A DNA stretch of 64,000 bases from positions 186,001-250,000 of the forward strand of contig NZ_LMFQ01000023.1 of the NCBI RefSeq assembly GCF_001426905.1, written 5' to 3'. How positions within the stretch are numbered: position 1 is the first letter of the stretch; each line of letters begins with the position of its first letter. The position numbers and the translations under genes were made by a program. This document shows positions 18,050-27,027 of the stretch, piece by piece. This DNA comes from Caulobacter sp. Root1455 (GTDB lineage: Bacteria; Pseudomonadota; Alphaproteobacteria; Caulobacterales; Caulobacteraceae). Below the pieces are notes generated by a model. The model was given only the letters and a program-made list of their open reading frames with translations. It ran no database searches and was not told where the DNA came from.

Positions 18050-19306
18050 TCAGCCCCCGAAGTTCGGATCGTTCTTGAGGATGAAGTCGCGGACCCGCGG
18101 ATAGATCTCCTCGCGGAACCGGCGGCCGTTGAACACCCCGTAGTGGCCGACGTTCGGCTGGATGTAGTCTTCCTTCATCGTCTCGGGCAGGGACGAGCAC
18201 AGGGCGTGGGCGGCCTGAGTCTGGCCGATGCCGGAGATGTCGTCGTTCTCGCCCTCGACCGTCATCAGGCCGATGTCGGTGATCAGGTCCGGCCGGACCA
18301 ACTGGCCGCGGTGGGAAAGCTCGCCCTTGGGCAGCAGGTGTTGCTGGAAGACGATGTCGATGGTCTGGAGATAGAATTCCTCGGTCAGGTCCAGCACCGA
18401 CAGGTACTCGTCGTAGAACTCCAGGTGCTTGTCGGCGCTGTCGCCGTCGCCCTTCACCAGGTCCTGGAAGTAGCGCTGGTGCGCCTGCTGGTGCTTCTCG
18501 GCGTTCATGCTCATGAAGCTGGCCAGCTGGACGAAGCCCGGATAGACGCGCCGGCCCATGCCCGGATAGGGCGGCGGCACGGTGTAGATCATGTTCGACT
18601 GGAACCAGGCGAACGGCTTTTCCTCGGCCAGGTTGTTGGTCACGGTCGGCGACAGGCGCGCGTCGATCGGCGAGCCCATGAAGGTCATGCTGGCGGGCCG
18701 CGACGGATCGCCGTCCTCGGCCATCAGGGCGGCGGCGGCCAGGACCGGCGGGCCGGGCTGGCAGACGGCCACGACGTTGGGGCGCGGACCCAGCACCCGC
18801 AGCATGTCGCGGATGTGGTCGATATAGTCGTGGAAGTCGAAGCGGCCCTGCAGGACCGAGACGTCGCGGGCGTTGACCCAGTCGACGATGAACACGGCGT
18901 GGTCGGGCAGGAAGGCCTCGACCGTGCCCCGCAACAAGGTCGCGTAGTGACCTGAAAGGGGCGCGACGATCAGCACGGCGGGGTCCAGCTGGAACTTGCC
19001 GGCCCGGCGCATGTCGGCCATGTCGCGGTCGAACTGGATCACCCGCGCCCAGGGGCTTTCCCAGACCACGGTCGGGCGCACGCGCACGTCGATCTGCCCC
19101 ACCTTGACCGTGTCGATGCGCCAGTCCGGTTTGCCGTAGCGGCGGGTGACGTTGGAGAAAAGGTTGGCGCCCGCGTGAATGCGCCGGCCAAGATCGCTCT
19201 CGGCCGCCGGATTCAGGGGCGAGCCCCAGAAGTCGCGGGCCGCGCGGGCCGCGAGGCGCAGGGGGGTCGAGGCATAGAAGCTTGCCTCATGCAGGGCGTA
19301 CAGCAT
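18050..19306 (-). CDS. phaZ: Intracellular polyhydroxybutyrate depolymerase
   Basis: This 418-residue cytoplasmic enzyme degrades stored poly-3-hydroxybutyrate granules. The nucleophile is a cysteine, C182 in VAVCQPGPP, as in Cupriavidus PhaZ1; D355/D356 (VEGENDD) and H388 (NVGHYGVF) complete the triad at nearly the same positions as in that enzyme. No signal peptide. A partial palindrome upstream (19318-19336) resembles PhaR operators. No PHA synthase gene lies in this window. Confidence 0.95.
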   Translation of the reverse strand: MLYALHEASFYASTPLRLAARAARDFWGSPLNPAAESDLGRRIHAGANLFSNVTRRYGKPDWRIDTVKVGQIDVRVRPTVVWESPWARVIQFDRDMADMRRAGKFQLDPAVLIVAPLSGHYATLLRGTVEAFLPDHAVFIVDWVNARDVSVLQGRFDFHDYIDHIRDMLRVLGPRPNVVAVCQPGPPVLAAAALMAEDGDPSRPASMTFMGSPIDARLSPTVTNNLAEEKPFAWFQSNMIYTVPPPYPGMGRRVYPGFVQLASFMSMNAEKHQQAHQRYFQDLVKGDGDSADKHLEFYDEYLSVLDLTEEFYLQTIDIVFQQHLLPKGELSHRGQLVRPDLITDIGLMTVEGENDDISGIGQTQAAHALCSSLPETMKEDYIQPNVGHYGVFNGRRFREEIYPRVRDFILKNDPNFGG

Positions 19307-19317
19307 GGCGCATCCAG

Positions 19318-19336
19318 TATGTTGCGATGCAGCATA
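19318..19336. promoter_or_regulatory. Inverted repeat upstream of phaZ, possible PhaR operator
   Basis: TATGTTGC-GAT-GCAGCATA has one mismatch between arms and contains TTGC-N3-GCAG, one base off the CTGC-N3-GCAG motif reported for the PHA regulator PhaR in Paracoccus. It lies 12-30 bases upstream of the start codon. Confidence 0.45.
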
Positions 19337-19391
19337 ACACGCCGAAGCCTAAGAAAGTACAGACTTCCGATAGCGGTGCGGTGTCGCGGTT

Positions 19392-19985
19392 CTACCGACC
19401 CTCCATGGCGTCCTTGATCTGCCGGGCGATCTCCTCGGGCGGCAGGTTGTAGGCGATCACCTTGTCGAACCGGCCCTTGGGATCCATCAGATAGATCGCG
19501 GTCGAATGGTCGACGCTGTAGTCCGGTCCGTCGCCGACCTGCTTGTAATAGGCGCGATAGGCCTTGGCCGCGGCGGCCACCTGGGCCGGCGTGCCGGTCA
19601 GGCCGACGATGTTTTTCGGCAGGGTGGGTCCCGACAGGAAGGTCTTCAGCTGCTCGGGATTGTCGCGGCCGGGATCGACCGAGATGAAGACGATCTTCAG
19701 GTCCTTGGCCTTGGGGCCCAGCCGGTCGCTGGCGGCGGCCAGGGCCTGCAGGGTGCCGGGGCAGACGTCCGGGCAGTAGGTGAAGCCGAAGAACACCGCG
19801 TTCCACTGGCCTTTCAGCGTCGCCTCCGTGGTCGGATGGCCGTTCTGGTCGACCAGCTGGAAGGGTCCGCCGACCAGGGAGGGCGGTGGAGCCTTGTCGA
19901 AGACGCCCGCCCTGAAGATCAGTCCGCCGGCCACAAGCACGGCCAGCAGACCGGCCAGAATCGCGAACAACCGATGACGCGGCAT
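19392..19985 (-). CDS. senC: SCO1/SenC family copper chaperone
   Basis: This 197-residue thioredoxin-fold protein delivers copper to cytochrome c oxidase. An N-terminal membrane anchor (about residues 6-26) places the domain in the periplasm. The copper ligands are C71 and C75 (FTYCPDVCP) and H160 (DYSVDHS). It is divergent from regB, with regA behind: the classic senC-regA-regB neighbourhood of alphaproteobacteria, which links oxidase assembly to redox signalling. Confidence 0.94.
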   Translation of the reverse strand: MPRHRLFAILAGLLAVLVAGGLIFRAGVFDKAPPPSLVGGPFQLVDQNGHPTTEATLKGQWNAVFFGFTYCPDVCPGTLQALAAASDRLGPKAKDLKIVFISVDPGRDNPEQLKTFLSGPTLPKNIVGLTGTPAQVAAAAKAYRAYYKQVGDGPDYSVDHSTAIYLMDPKGRFDKVIAYNLPPEEIARQIKDAMEGR

Positions 19986-20040
19986 GGACGTTGAACCTTT
20001 CGCTCTCGCCAGACGAGAATTTCTGGCCTTAAGGTGCGAC

Positions 20041-21450
20041 ATGGCAGACGCGTCTCTCAAGAATGCGCCGCATAGTTCGCCTCGATCGGGGCTCGATAAG
20101 CCTGACGTCGAGGCGGCGCAAGACGAGGACTGGTCCTGGGCGGGGCCGGGGCTGCGTCGGGGACGCCTGAGGGTCCGCACCCTGATCGCCCAACGCTGGG
20201 TGATGGTGATCGGCCAGACGGCCGCCGTGCTGGTGGCCGGCCTGCTCCTGGACCTGAAGATCCCCTACGCCCTGTGCTTTTCCCTGATCGCGATGTCGGC
20301 CTGGCTGAACGTGCTGATCGGCCTGGCGTTCGGCGGGCAGCGGATGGCGCGCGAGGGCGAGGCCACGCTGCAGATCACCTTCGACACCCTGCAGCTGGCG
20401 GGGATGCTTTACCTGACCGGCGGGATCATCAATCCGTTCTCCCTGCTGCTGATCGCCCCGGTCACCCTGGCCGCCGCCACCCTGCCGGCCCGGTTCGCCG
20501 CGGGGATCGGGACCCTGGCGGTGGCGGCCTGCGTGGTCCTGGCCTTTTTCTATCTGCCCCTGCCCTACCGGCCGGCGGCGGGGCCGGGACCCGTGCCTGG
20601 CGGGCTGACCCTGATGACCATCGTCCTGTCGCGGGTCCTGGGCATCGCCGTGACCGGGGCCTATGCCTGGCAGGCGGCGACGGAATCGGCGCGGATGGAG
20701 CTGGCGCTGAACGTCACCGAGACGGTGCTGGCCCGCGAGCAGCGATTGTCGGCCCTGGGCGCCCTGGCCGCCGCCGCCGCCCACGAGCTGGGCACGCCCC
20801 TGGCCACCATCTCGGTGGTGGCGCGCGAGATGGTCCGCAACGCTCCCGACGAGCAGACCCGCGAGGACGCCGAGCTGATGATCGGCCAGGCCGCGCGCTG
20901 CCGCGAGATCCTGGCCCGGCTGACCGAGATGCCCGAGGCCAAGGACGCCGTCCACGAACGCATCAGCCTGGTGCAGCTGGTCCATGAGGTGATCGAGCCG
21001 CACATGATCCACGGCGTCCGGGTCGAGGCGGTGGTCAACGGACCGCCCGGCGATTCCGCGCCCGACATCTGGCGGCGCGCCGAGATTCTTCACGCCCTGA
21101 CGACGATCGTCGAGAACGCCGTCGACTTCGCCCGGGCCGAGGTCATCGTCGTGGCCCGCTTCGACGCCCGCGCCGTGGTGATCGAGGTGCGCGACGACGG
21201 GCCGGGGTTCTCGCCGGAGATCCTGGCCAAGCTGGGCGAGCCCTACGTCACCTCGCGTCCCGGGGCCGAGGGCTCCAGGACCGGCCATATCGGCATGGGC
21301 CTGGGCTTCTTCATCGCCAAGACCCTGTTGGAACGGACCGGGGCCACGGTGGATTTCAAGAACGGACGGCGCGGCGGCGCGGTGGTCGCGGCGCGTTGGC
21401 CGCGGTCGGCGCTGGAGGCGCCGGCGATCATCGGGGCGAGCGAGCTTTAA
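20041..21450 (+). CDS. regB: Redox-sensing histidine kinase RegB/PrrB/ActS
   Basis: This 469-residue inner-membrane kinase senses the quinone pool and phosphorylates RegA. There are six hydrophobic segments (about residues 50-215). The universal quinone-binding motif GGIINPF is at 127-133. The phospho-accepting H248 lies in the H-box AAAAAHELGTPLATI. C287 in the RCREIL redox box corresponds to the sulfur switch of Rhodobacter RegB. The HATPase region has VENAVDFA and GMGLGFFIAKTLLE. The start ATG 20041 was chosen; an earlier ATG at 19984 would overlap senC. Confidence 0.94.
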   Translation: MADASLKNAPHSSPRSGLDKPDVEAAQDEDWSWAGPGLRRGRLRVRTLIAQRWVMVIGQTAAVLVAGLLLDLKIPYALCFSLIAMSAWLNVLIGLAFGGQRMAREGEATLQITFDTLQLAGMLYLTGGIINPFSLLLIAPVTLAAATLPARFAAGIGTLAVAACVVLAFFYLPLPYRPAAGPGPVPGGLTLMTIVLSRVLGIAVTGAYAWQAATESARMELALNVTETVLAREQRLSALGALAAAAAHELGTPLATISVVAREMVRNAPDEQTREDAELMIGQAARCREILARLTEMPEAKDAVHERISLVQLVHEVIEPHMIHGVRVEAVVNGPPGDSAPDIWRRAEILHALTTIVENAVDFARAEVIVVARFDARAVVIEVRDDGPGFSPEILAKLGEPYVTSRPGAEGSRTGHIGMGLGFFIAKTLLERTGATVDFKNGRRGGAVVAARWPRSALEAPAIIGASEL

Positions 21451-21538
21451 TGAAACACTTGCGACACTCGGGAATTGGGCAGCAAGATATCTTGTTCGTG
21501 GCCTGGTTGAGTGTCGGCGTTGGGAGGCGCTGAATTTT

Positions 21539-22096
21539 ATGGCGGATATCAGTGAGATGGTCGCGGCTTTGCCCGACAAGTCCCTGCTGCTTCTCGACGA
21601 TGACGCGCCCTTGCGTACGCGCCTGGGTCGAGCGCTCGAACAGCGCGGATTTGCGGTGACGCTCTGCGCGTCGGTCGCCGAGGCGATGAGCGCCCTGCGA
21701 ACCTCCGCGCCCGCCCACGCGGTGCTGGACATGCGGCTGGAGGACGGCACGGGCCTGAAGGTCGTCGAGGCCGTGCGCGACGTCCGCCCGGACGCCAAGG
21801 TCATCATGCTGACCGGCTACGGCAATATCGCCACCGCCGTCGCGGCGGTGAAGGCCGGGGTGATCGACTACCTCTCCAAACCGGCCGACGCCGACGACGT
21901 GGCCCGCGCCCTGCTGGCCGCCAAGGACGCCGCCCCGGTCCCGCCCGAAAATCCGATGAGCGCCGACCGGGTCCGCTGGGAGCACATCCAGCGGGTCTAC
22001 GAGATGTGCGGCCACAATGTTTCGGAGACCGCCCGACGGCTGAACATGCACCGACGGACGTTGCAGCGGATCCTGGCCAAGCGGGCGCCGCGGTAG
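21539..22096 (+). CDS. regA: Redox response regulator RegA/PrrA/ActR
   Basis: This 185-residue regulator pairs with RegB. The receiver domain has the acidic pocket LLLLDDDAP and phospho-acceptor D64 (VLDMRLEDG), then T/K switch residues (MLTGYG, SKPAD). A proline linker leads to a Fis-type helix-turn-helix (NVSETARRLNMHRRTLQRIL). RegA regulates photosynthesis-independent respiration and oxidase genes in non-phototrophs. It is 88 bases downstream of regB. Confidence 0.95.
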   Translation: MADISEMVAALPDKSLLLLDDDAPLRTRLGRALEQRGFAVTLCASVAEAMSALRTSAPAHAVLDMRLEDGTGLKVVEAVRDVRPDAKVIMLTGYGNIATAVAAVKAGVIDYLSKPADADDVARALLAAKDAAPVPPENPMSADRVRWEHIQRVYEMCGHNVSETARRLNMHRRTLQRILAKRAPR

Positions 22097-22101
22097 CGCC
22101 T

Positions 22102-22240
22102 AGGGCCTCCCCCCGTGGGGGAGGCGATCGCGCAGCGATCGGTGGGGGAGTTTTGGGATCGTCGATCCGAGACCTGGCCGACTGCCGATCGCTCCCCCTC
22201 CGTCGGCCTTCGGCCGACACCTCCCCCACAGGGGGAGGTC
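22102..22240. repeat. Intergenic palindromic element, CTCCCCC/GGGGGAG family, copy 2
   Basis: It has GGCCTCCCCCCGTGGGGGAG at one end and CTCCCCCACAGGGGGAGG at the other, with GATCGCGCAGCGATC and GGCCTTCGGCC palindromes inside. It is between the convergent ends of regA and the short-chain dehydrogenase gene. Confidence 0.85.
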
Positions 22241-22248
22241 GGCTCGTT

Positions 22249-23034
22249 TCACATCGCCGAAATGCCGCCGTCCAGCTTCAGTTCGGCGCCGGTCATGAAC
22301 TTGCTCTCGTCGCTGGCCAGGTAGAGCACCGCGTTGGCGATGTCGTTCGGCTCGCCGATGTGGCCCAGCGGGATCTGCCGGCCCAGCTTGGCGTGGGCCT
22401 CCTCCTTGCCCAGGCGCTGGCTCAGCGGATCCAGGATCGGGGTGTCGATGAAGGTCGGATGGATCGAGTTGGAGCGGATATCCAGCCCCATCTTGGCGCA
22501 GTAGAGGGCGATGTTCTTGCTCAGCAGCCAGACGCCGGCCTTGGAGGCGTTGTAGGCCGGCGAATTGTGGTTGGCGATCAGGCCGGCGATCGAGCTGATG
22601 TTGATGATCGAACCCGGCTGATGGGCGCGCATGTATTTCAGCGCGTGCTTGGCGCCCAGGAAGACGCTGTCGACATTGATCGACATGATCTTCTTCCAGA
22701 GGTCGAACTCCATCTGCTCCAGCGGCCTGTCGCCCGCGACCCCGGCGTTGTTGAGCAGGACCGAGATCCCGCCCATGGCCGCGTCGGCCTTCTCCAGCGC
22801 CTCGATCCACTGGTCTTCCTGGGTGACGTCCAGCGCGAAGGCGAAGGCCGTGCCCGCGCCGTGGGCGGCGTTGATCTCGGCCGCCACCGCCTGGGCCCCG
22901 GCGAAGTTGATGTCGGCGAGGCTGACCTTGGCGCCCTCTTGCGCCAGCCGCCGCGCGGCCGCCGCGCCCAGGCCCTGGGCCCCGCCCGTGATGAAGGCCT
23001 TCTTGCCGGCGACCCGGCCCGTGCTCTGCGCCAT
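22249..23034 (-). CDS. Short-chain dehydrogenase/reductase
   Basis: This 261-residue classical SDR has the NAD(P)-binding motif TGGAQGLG near residue 16, the NNAG motif, catalytic Ser in NISSIAG, and YNASK (Tyr-x-x-x-Lys). D41 (LADINF) after strand 2 favours NAD over NADP. It resembles cyclopentanol or 3-hydroxyacyl-type dehydrogenases; the substrate cannot be set from sequence. TTGAAC/GTTCAA-like half-sites flank the promoter but are not assigned. Confidence 0.92.
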   Translation of the reverse strand: MAQSTGRVAGKKAFITGGAQGLGAAAARRLAQEGAKVSLADINFAGAQAVAAEINAAHGAGTAFAFALDVTQEDQWIEALEKADAAMGGISVLLNNAGVAGDRPLEQMEFDLWKKIMSINVDSVFLGAKHALKYMRAHQPGSIINISSIAGLIANHNSPAYNASKAGVWLLSKNIALYCAKMGLDIRSNSIHPTFIDTPILDPLSQRLGKEEAHAKLGRQIPLGHIGEPNDIANAVLYLASDESKFMTGAELKLDGGISAM

Positions 23035-23078
23035 TTTCGACGTCCTCCCGATTATAATTCAAACATTAGTTTGAACCG

Positions 23079-23142
23079 TACTCCTCCCCCGTGCAACGGG
23101 GGAGGTGGCGCGCCGCGAATACGCGGCGTGACGGAGGGGGCC
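23079..23142. repeat. Intergenic palindromic element, short copy
   Basis: CTCCTCCCCCGTGCAACGGGGGAGGTGG-type hairpin followed by CGCCGCGAATACGCGGCG and GGAGGGGGC. It is a half-length relative of the 55222 and 60245 elements. Confidence 0.75.
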
Positions 23143-23152
23143 AGCGCGGCCC

Positions 23153-23437
23153 TTACGCGATGGAATCCATGAACTTGGCCATCGTCACGTCCAGGTCGCT
23201 GACGCCGTCCGCGTCGTGGGTGGTCAGCACCACCTCGACCCGGTTGTAGACGTTGAACCACTCCGGATGATGGTCCAGCTGGTCGGCCTTCAGGGCCACG
23301 CGGGTCATGAAGCCGAAGGCGGCGTTGAAGTCGGCGAACTTGAAGGTCTTGCCGATCGCGTCCTTCTCGGACACGGCGGCCCAGCCTTCCAGTTGGGAGA
23401 GGGCGGCGGCGGCGCCGATCTTGGCGGGGCGGGACAT
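23153..23437 (-). CDS. phhB: 4a-hydroxytetrahydrobiopterin dehydratase (PCD/DCoH)
   Basis: This 94-residue enzyme dehydrates 4a-hydroxytetrahydropterin, recycling the cofactor of aromatic amino-acid hydroxylases or acting in molybdopterin metabolism. Family motif: [17 protein letters not shown] with H56 and H57, followed by [13 protein letters not shown] with H74. No phenylalanine hydroxylase gene is in the window. It is probably co-transcribed with the HAD gene upstream; a small GTTCGAC-TTT-GTCGAAC hairpin (23451-23467) lies between them. Confidence 0.95.
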   Translation of the reverse strand: MSRPAKIGAAAALSQLEGWAAVSEKDAIGKTFKFADFNAAFGFMTRVALKADQLDHHPEWFNVYNRVEVVLTTHDADGVSDLDVTMAKFMDSIA

Positions 23438-23469
23438 GGCGGCTCCTGACGTTCGACTTTGTCGAACCC

Positions 23470-24111
23470 TCAGAACGCCAAACCGGTCGCCGCCGCAAGG
23501 TCCTCCAGCGCCTGGTCCTCGGTGGCGACCTTGATGGCGGTCATGCCCAGGGCCGCCGCCGGCTTGCAGTTGACCCCCAGGTCGTCGAGATAGACGCAAG
23601 CGGCGGGCTCGACCGCCAACTGCTCGCACATCATCGCGTAGATGCGCGGATCGGGCTTGCGCACCCCCGCCTTGGAGCTTTCGATCACCGCGTCGAACTG
23701 GTCGAAGATGTCGGCGACGGCCTGCGCCTTCTCGGCCGAGCCCGCCATGCCCGTGCCGTGGCCGGTGGCGACGTTGTTGGTGATGCAGCCGACCTTGAAC
23801 CGCGCCTTGCAGGTCTTCAGCGCCGCCACGACCCGCGGCCGCACGTCGCCCGACAGCAGGGGCAGCACCTCGGCGCCGCGCACCGCGTGACCCAGCCGCA
23901 CGGCCTCCTCCAGGAACATCGCATCGAAAGCCGCCGCGTCGATTTCCGAACGCTCGAACAGCGCCCAGGCGTTGGCGTCGGGGTCGGCGGCGTTGACCCG
24001 GCGGATGAAGTCCCGGGGCAGGCCGCGCTGGGCCTCGAACCGCCGGAAGGCCTCGAACGGCGAGGTGGTGAACACGCCGCCGAAATCCCAGATCACCGCC
24101 TCGATCGCCAT
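23470..24111 (-). CDS. HAD-superfamily hydrolase, EPHX2-N/ACAD10-like phosphatase
   Basis: This 213-residue cytoplasmic HAD-IA protein opens with [10 protein letters not shown] (motif I; nucleophile Asp, with Gly at the +2 position as in the YihX/epoxide-hydrolase N-terminal group), has CITNN (motif II), the lysine in [14 protein letters not shown] (motif III) and YLDDLGVN (motif IV). It is likely a small-molecule phosphatase with unknown substrate. The start could be five codons upstream. Confidence 0.9.
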   Translation of the reverse strand: MAIEAVIWDFGGVFTTSPFEAFRRFEAQRGLPRDFIRRVNAADPDANAWALFERSEIDAAAFDAMFLEEAVRLGHAVRGAEVLPLLSGDVRPRVVAALKTCKARFKVGCITNNVATGHGTGMAGSAEKAQAVADIFDQFDAVIESSKAGVRKPDPRIYAMMCEQLAVEPAACVYLDDLGVNCKPAAALGMTAIKVATEDQALEDLAAATGLAF

Positions 24112-24263
24112 GCTCGCCTCAAACAACTGTTTGACTCACGCTATGCGGCCGACACGGCCGTGGCAATCGCCTGATGAATCTTCATGGCCAAGCTCGCGTT
24201 GAGGGTGAAAGCGGGCGAAACCGGGTGGGGGCTCTGGTTTGTTAACCTTCTGGAGTTTTCGCC

Positions 24264-24668
24264 ATGGTCCGCCGCCTGCTTCCGCTGCTCGTTCTCGCCG
24301 CCGCCTGCGCGGCGTGGGGCGGCGCATCGGCCGAGGAACGGCCTGGCGAGTGCGTCACGCGGCGGGTCACCGGTCCGGGCGGCGCCTATCGCTACGATCG
24401 CGTCGAGTGCGAGGTCCAGGCGGGCTGGAGCGATTTCGACCGCTGGGGTTATCAGCGACCGCTCGATGTGGTGGACGCGCCGCTGCGCGGCGATCGCTAC
24501 GGCGGCTGGAGCCAGGTCGCTCCGGACCATGGCTATCGGGGTCACGAGGAACGACCGTCCCAGGACGATCGCCTCGAGGACGATCGTTTGGGCGCGCGCC
24601 ATCTAACTTATCGCGTCGCGGGCCGCGACGCGGACGGCTTCCTGGTCTGGCCAGGCAAGTCGCCGTGA
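24264..24668 (+). CDS. Secreted protein of unknown function
   Basis: This 134-residue protein has a clear signal peptide (MVRR, hydrophobic core, cleavage near ASA-EE). The mature part is rich in Arg, Asp, Gly and Tyr, with two cysteines (GECVTR, VECEVQ) that may form a disulfide, and no recognised domain. Short repeats of an RLEDDRL/QDDRLEDD type occur near the C-terminus. A TTAACC (CtrA half-site-like) lies 22 bases upstream. Confidence 0.75.
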   Translation: MVRRLLPLLVLAAACAAWGGASAEERPGECVTRRVTGPGGAYRYDRVECEVQAGWSDFDRWGYQRPLDVVDAPLRGDRYGGWSQVAPDHGYRGHEERPSQDDRLEDDRLGARHLTYRVAGRDADGFLVWPGKSP

Positions 24669-24743
24669 CGACTCAGGTTTTTGGCCCGGGGCTTGCGTGA
24701 GGCAGAGCCGCACGCATCAAATCGGGACGGGGGAACTTCCATC

Positions 24744-24848
24744 ATGCGCCAACCGAGCAAGCCGCTCTTCAAGACCTATGAGATCGTGGCGATCGTCGCC
24801 TTCGTGCTGGCCGCGATCGGGGTCGGCAGCCTGAGACTAGTCTACTAG
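24744..24848 (+). CDS. 34-residue single-pass membrane protein
   Basis: The reading frame begins with ATG 24744 and encodes a basic N-terminus (MRQPSKPLFKTYE), one strong transmembrane helix (about residues 13-30) and a short RLVY tail. A very good ribosome-binding sequence (GGGGGAA) precedes the start by 8 bases, and the frame stands alone between two genes. Small membrane proteins of this type often regulate larger membrane complexes; no target is evident. Confidence 0.6.
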   Translation: MRQPSKPLFKTYEIVAIVAFVLAAIGVGSLRLVY

Positions 24849-24939
24849 GCCTCGCCAGCGCTTTAGCGCCGGGTTTGGCCGACTTCGGAACATAAGGACC
24901 CCGTCCGCGCGTTGTGGACGGGTATCCGGAGGTTCCGAC

Positions 24940-27027
24940 CTGACAACGCTCGCCCCCAATCCTCAATCTGCTCAAGGGCCCAGCCTGGCCGCGCGCCTGC
25001 GCGGCCTGCCGCCGCGCGCCCGCTGGGGGATGATCGGGGCCATCCTGCTGACGGTCGCGATCGTCGTCTTCCTGGTGCTGTTCGACTGGAACTGGTTTCG
25101 GGGGCCGGTGGGCCGCTTCGCCTCGGCCCAGCTGAACCGCGAGGTGGTGATCACCGGCGACCTGCGCGTCCACCCCTGGTCGTTCTCGCCCAAGGTCGAG
25201 GCGCTGGGCGTCCGCGTCGCCCAGCCCGACTGGGCCGCCAAGGCCGATCCGAAGGGCTCGCCCGCCGGGACGCCGATGGCCAAGGTCGATCGCATCGCCG
25301 TGCAGATCAAGCTGCTGCCCTTGCTGAAGGGCGACGTGATCCTGCCGCTGCTGGCCGTGGACCGTCCCGACGTGCGCCTGCTGCGCGAGAGCTCGGGCCG
25401 CGCCAACTGGACGTTCGGCGACCCCAACGCGCCCCAGAAACCGCTCAAGCTGCCGGCCATCCAGCACTTCATCATCAAGGACGGCCAGCTGCGCTACGAG
25501 GACCAGCAGCGCGACATCTTCTTCCTGGGCACGGTCAGCTCGAACGAGGAGGTCACCGGCGACGGACGCGGTAAGTTCGTGCTGGAGGGCAAGGGCCAGC
25601 TGAACCGTTCGCCGTTCACCGCCCTGGTCACCGGCGGGCCGCTGCTGAACATCTCGCCCAACCGCCCCTATCCGTTCGACGCCAAGGTCGACGCCGGCTC
25701 GACCCACGTGCTGGCCAAGGGCCAGGTGACCAAGCCGTTCAATCTGGGCCTGTTCGAAACCCAGCTGACGGTGTCGGGCGCCGATCTGAACCGCCTCTAC
25801 GGCCTGACCGGCCTGGCCCTGCCCAACACCCCGCCCTACAGGATCAGCGGCCACCTGACCCGCAACGGCCAGCGGTTCGACTTCAACAAGCTCAGCGGCC
25901 GAGTGGGCGACAGCGACGTTTCCGGCGACCTGTTCGTGCTGATGGGGCGCGAGCGGCCCTATCTGGAAGCCGACCTGCAGTCCAAGCGCCTGGACTTCGA
26001 CGACATGGGCAGCCTGGTGGGCGCCGCGCCCGCCACCGGCAGGGGCGAGACCGCCTCGGCCGGTCAGAAGGTCGAGGCCGCCCAGCGCGACGCCACCCAG
26101 CGGCTGCTGCCCGACGCCACCCTGCAGGTCGAGCGCGTCAAGGCCATGGACGCCAAGGTCAAGTATCGCGCCCTGGCGGTGAACGCCCCAGGCCTGCCGC
26201 TGAAAAAGGTCCGCGCCGACCTGACGCTGGAAAAGGGCGTCCTGACCCTGGATCCGATCGCCTTCACCTTCTCGCGCGGCGACCTGACCGGCAAGATACG
26301 GCTGGACGCCAATCCCAAGACGCCGCGCACCGATCTCGACCTGCGCCTGACCAACGCCAAGCTGGAGGACTTCATCCCGATCCAGAGCGGCGGCAAGCCG
26401 GCCATCGAGGGCGGGGTGATGGCGCGCGCCAAGCTCACCGGCTACGGCAATTCGGTGCACCGCGCCGCCTCGAGCGCCAGCGGCCAGGTGACGCTGGTGT
26501 CGCCCAAGGGCCAGATCCGCCAGGCCTTCGCCGAACTGCTGGGCGTCAACGCCTCCAAGGGCCTGCTGCTGCTGCTGAGCAAGGACAACCGCGAGACCAG
26601 CGTCCGCTGCGCGGTGGCCGACTTCGGCGTCAAGGACGGGATCATGACCTCCAACCACATCGTCGCCGACACCGGCGTGGTGCTGGCGCGCGGCAAGGGA
26701 ACGATCGATCTGCGGACCGAGCGCATGGACCTGAGGATCAACGGCGACAGCAAGAAGCCGCGCCTGGTGCGGCTGTTCATCCCGATCACCGTCAAGGGGC
26801 CGTTCATGGCGCCGAAGGTCGGTCTGGAGACCGGCGGGGCGGTGGCGCAAGGCGGCGTGGCCGCGGCGCTGGGTCTGTTCGTCACGCCCCTGGCCGCCGT
26901 CCTGCCCTTCGTCACCGGCGGCGAGGCCAAGGACGCCGACTGCGCCGGCCTGGTCGCCGAGGCCCGCGGCGACGGCGCGCCGGTCAAGGTGGCCCAGACC
27001 ACGCCGGCCAAGGCGAAGAAGAAGTAG
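24940..27027 (+). CDS. AsmA-family protein (intermembrane phospholipid transport/assembly type)
   Basis: This AsmA-like protein has an N-terminal membrane helix (about residues 33-52 from this start) and a long periplasmic region with the C-terminal AsmA_2 repeats. AsmA-family proteins are thought to form lipid bridges between membranes. The first ATG is at 25030 (665 residues), but it has no good ribosome-binding sequence; CGGAGG at 24927-24932 lies 7 bases before an in-frame CTG at 24940, which would add 30 basic residues. The CTG start is an inference; otherwise begin at 25030. Confidence 0.85.
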   Translation: MTTLAPNPQSAQGPSLAARLRGLPPRARWGMIGAILLTVAIVVFLVLFDWNWFRGPVGRFASAQLNREVVITGDLRVHPWSFSPKVEALGVRVAQPDWAAKADPKGSPAGTPMAKVDRIAVQIKLLPLLKGDVILPLLAVDRPDVRLLRESSGRANWTFGDPNAPQKPLKLPAIQHFIIKDGQLRYEDQQRDIFFLGTVSSNEEVTGDGRGKFVLEGKGQLNRSPFTALVTGGPLLNISPNRPYPFDAKVDAGSTHVLAKGQVTKPFNLGLFETQLTVSGADLNRLYGLTGLALPNTPPYRISGHLTRNGQRFDFNKLSGRVGDSDVSGDLFVLMGRERPYLEADLQSKRLDFDDMGSLVGAAPATGRGETASAGQKVEAAQRDATQRLLPDATLQVERVKAMDAKVKYRALAVNAPGLPLKKVRADLTLEKGVLTLDPIAFTFSRGDLTGKIRLDANPKTPRTDLDLRLTNAKLEDFIPIQSGGKPAIEGGVMARAKLTGYGNSVHRAASSASGQVTLVSPKGQIRQAFAELLGVNASKGLLLLLSKDNRETSVRCAVADFGVKDGIMTSNHIVADTGVVLARGKGTIDLRTERMDLRINGDSKKPRLVRLFIPITVKGPFMAPKVGLETGGAVAQGGVAAALGLFVTPLAAVLPFVTGGEAKDADCAGLVAEARGDGAPVKVAQTTPAKAKKK

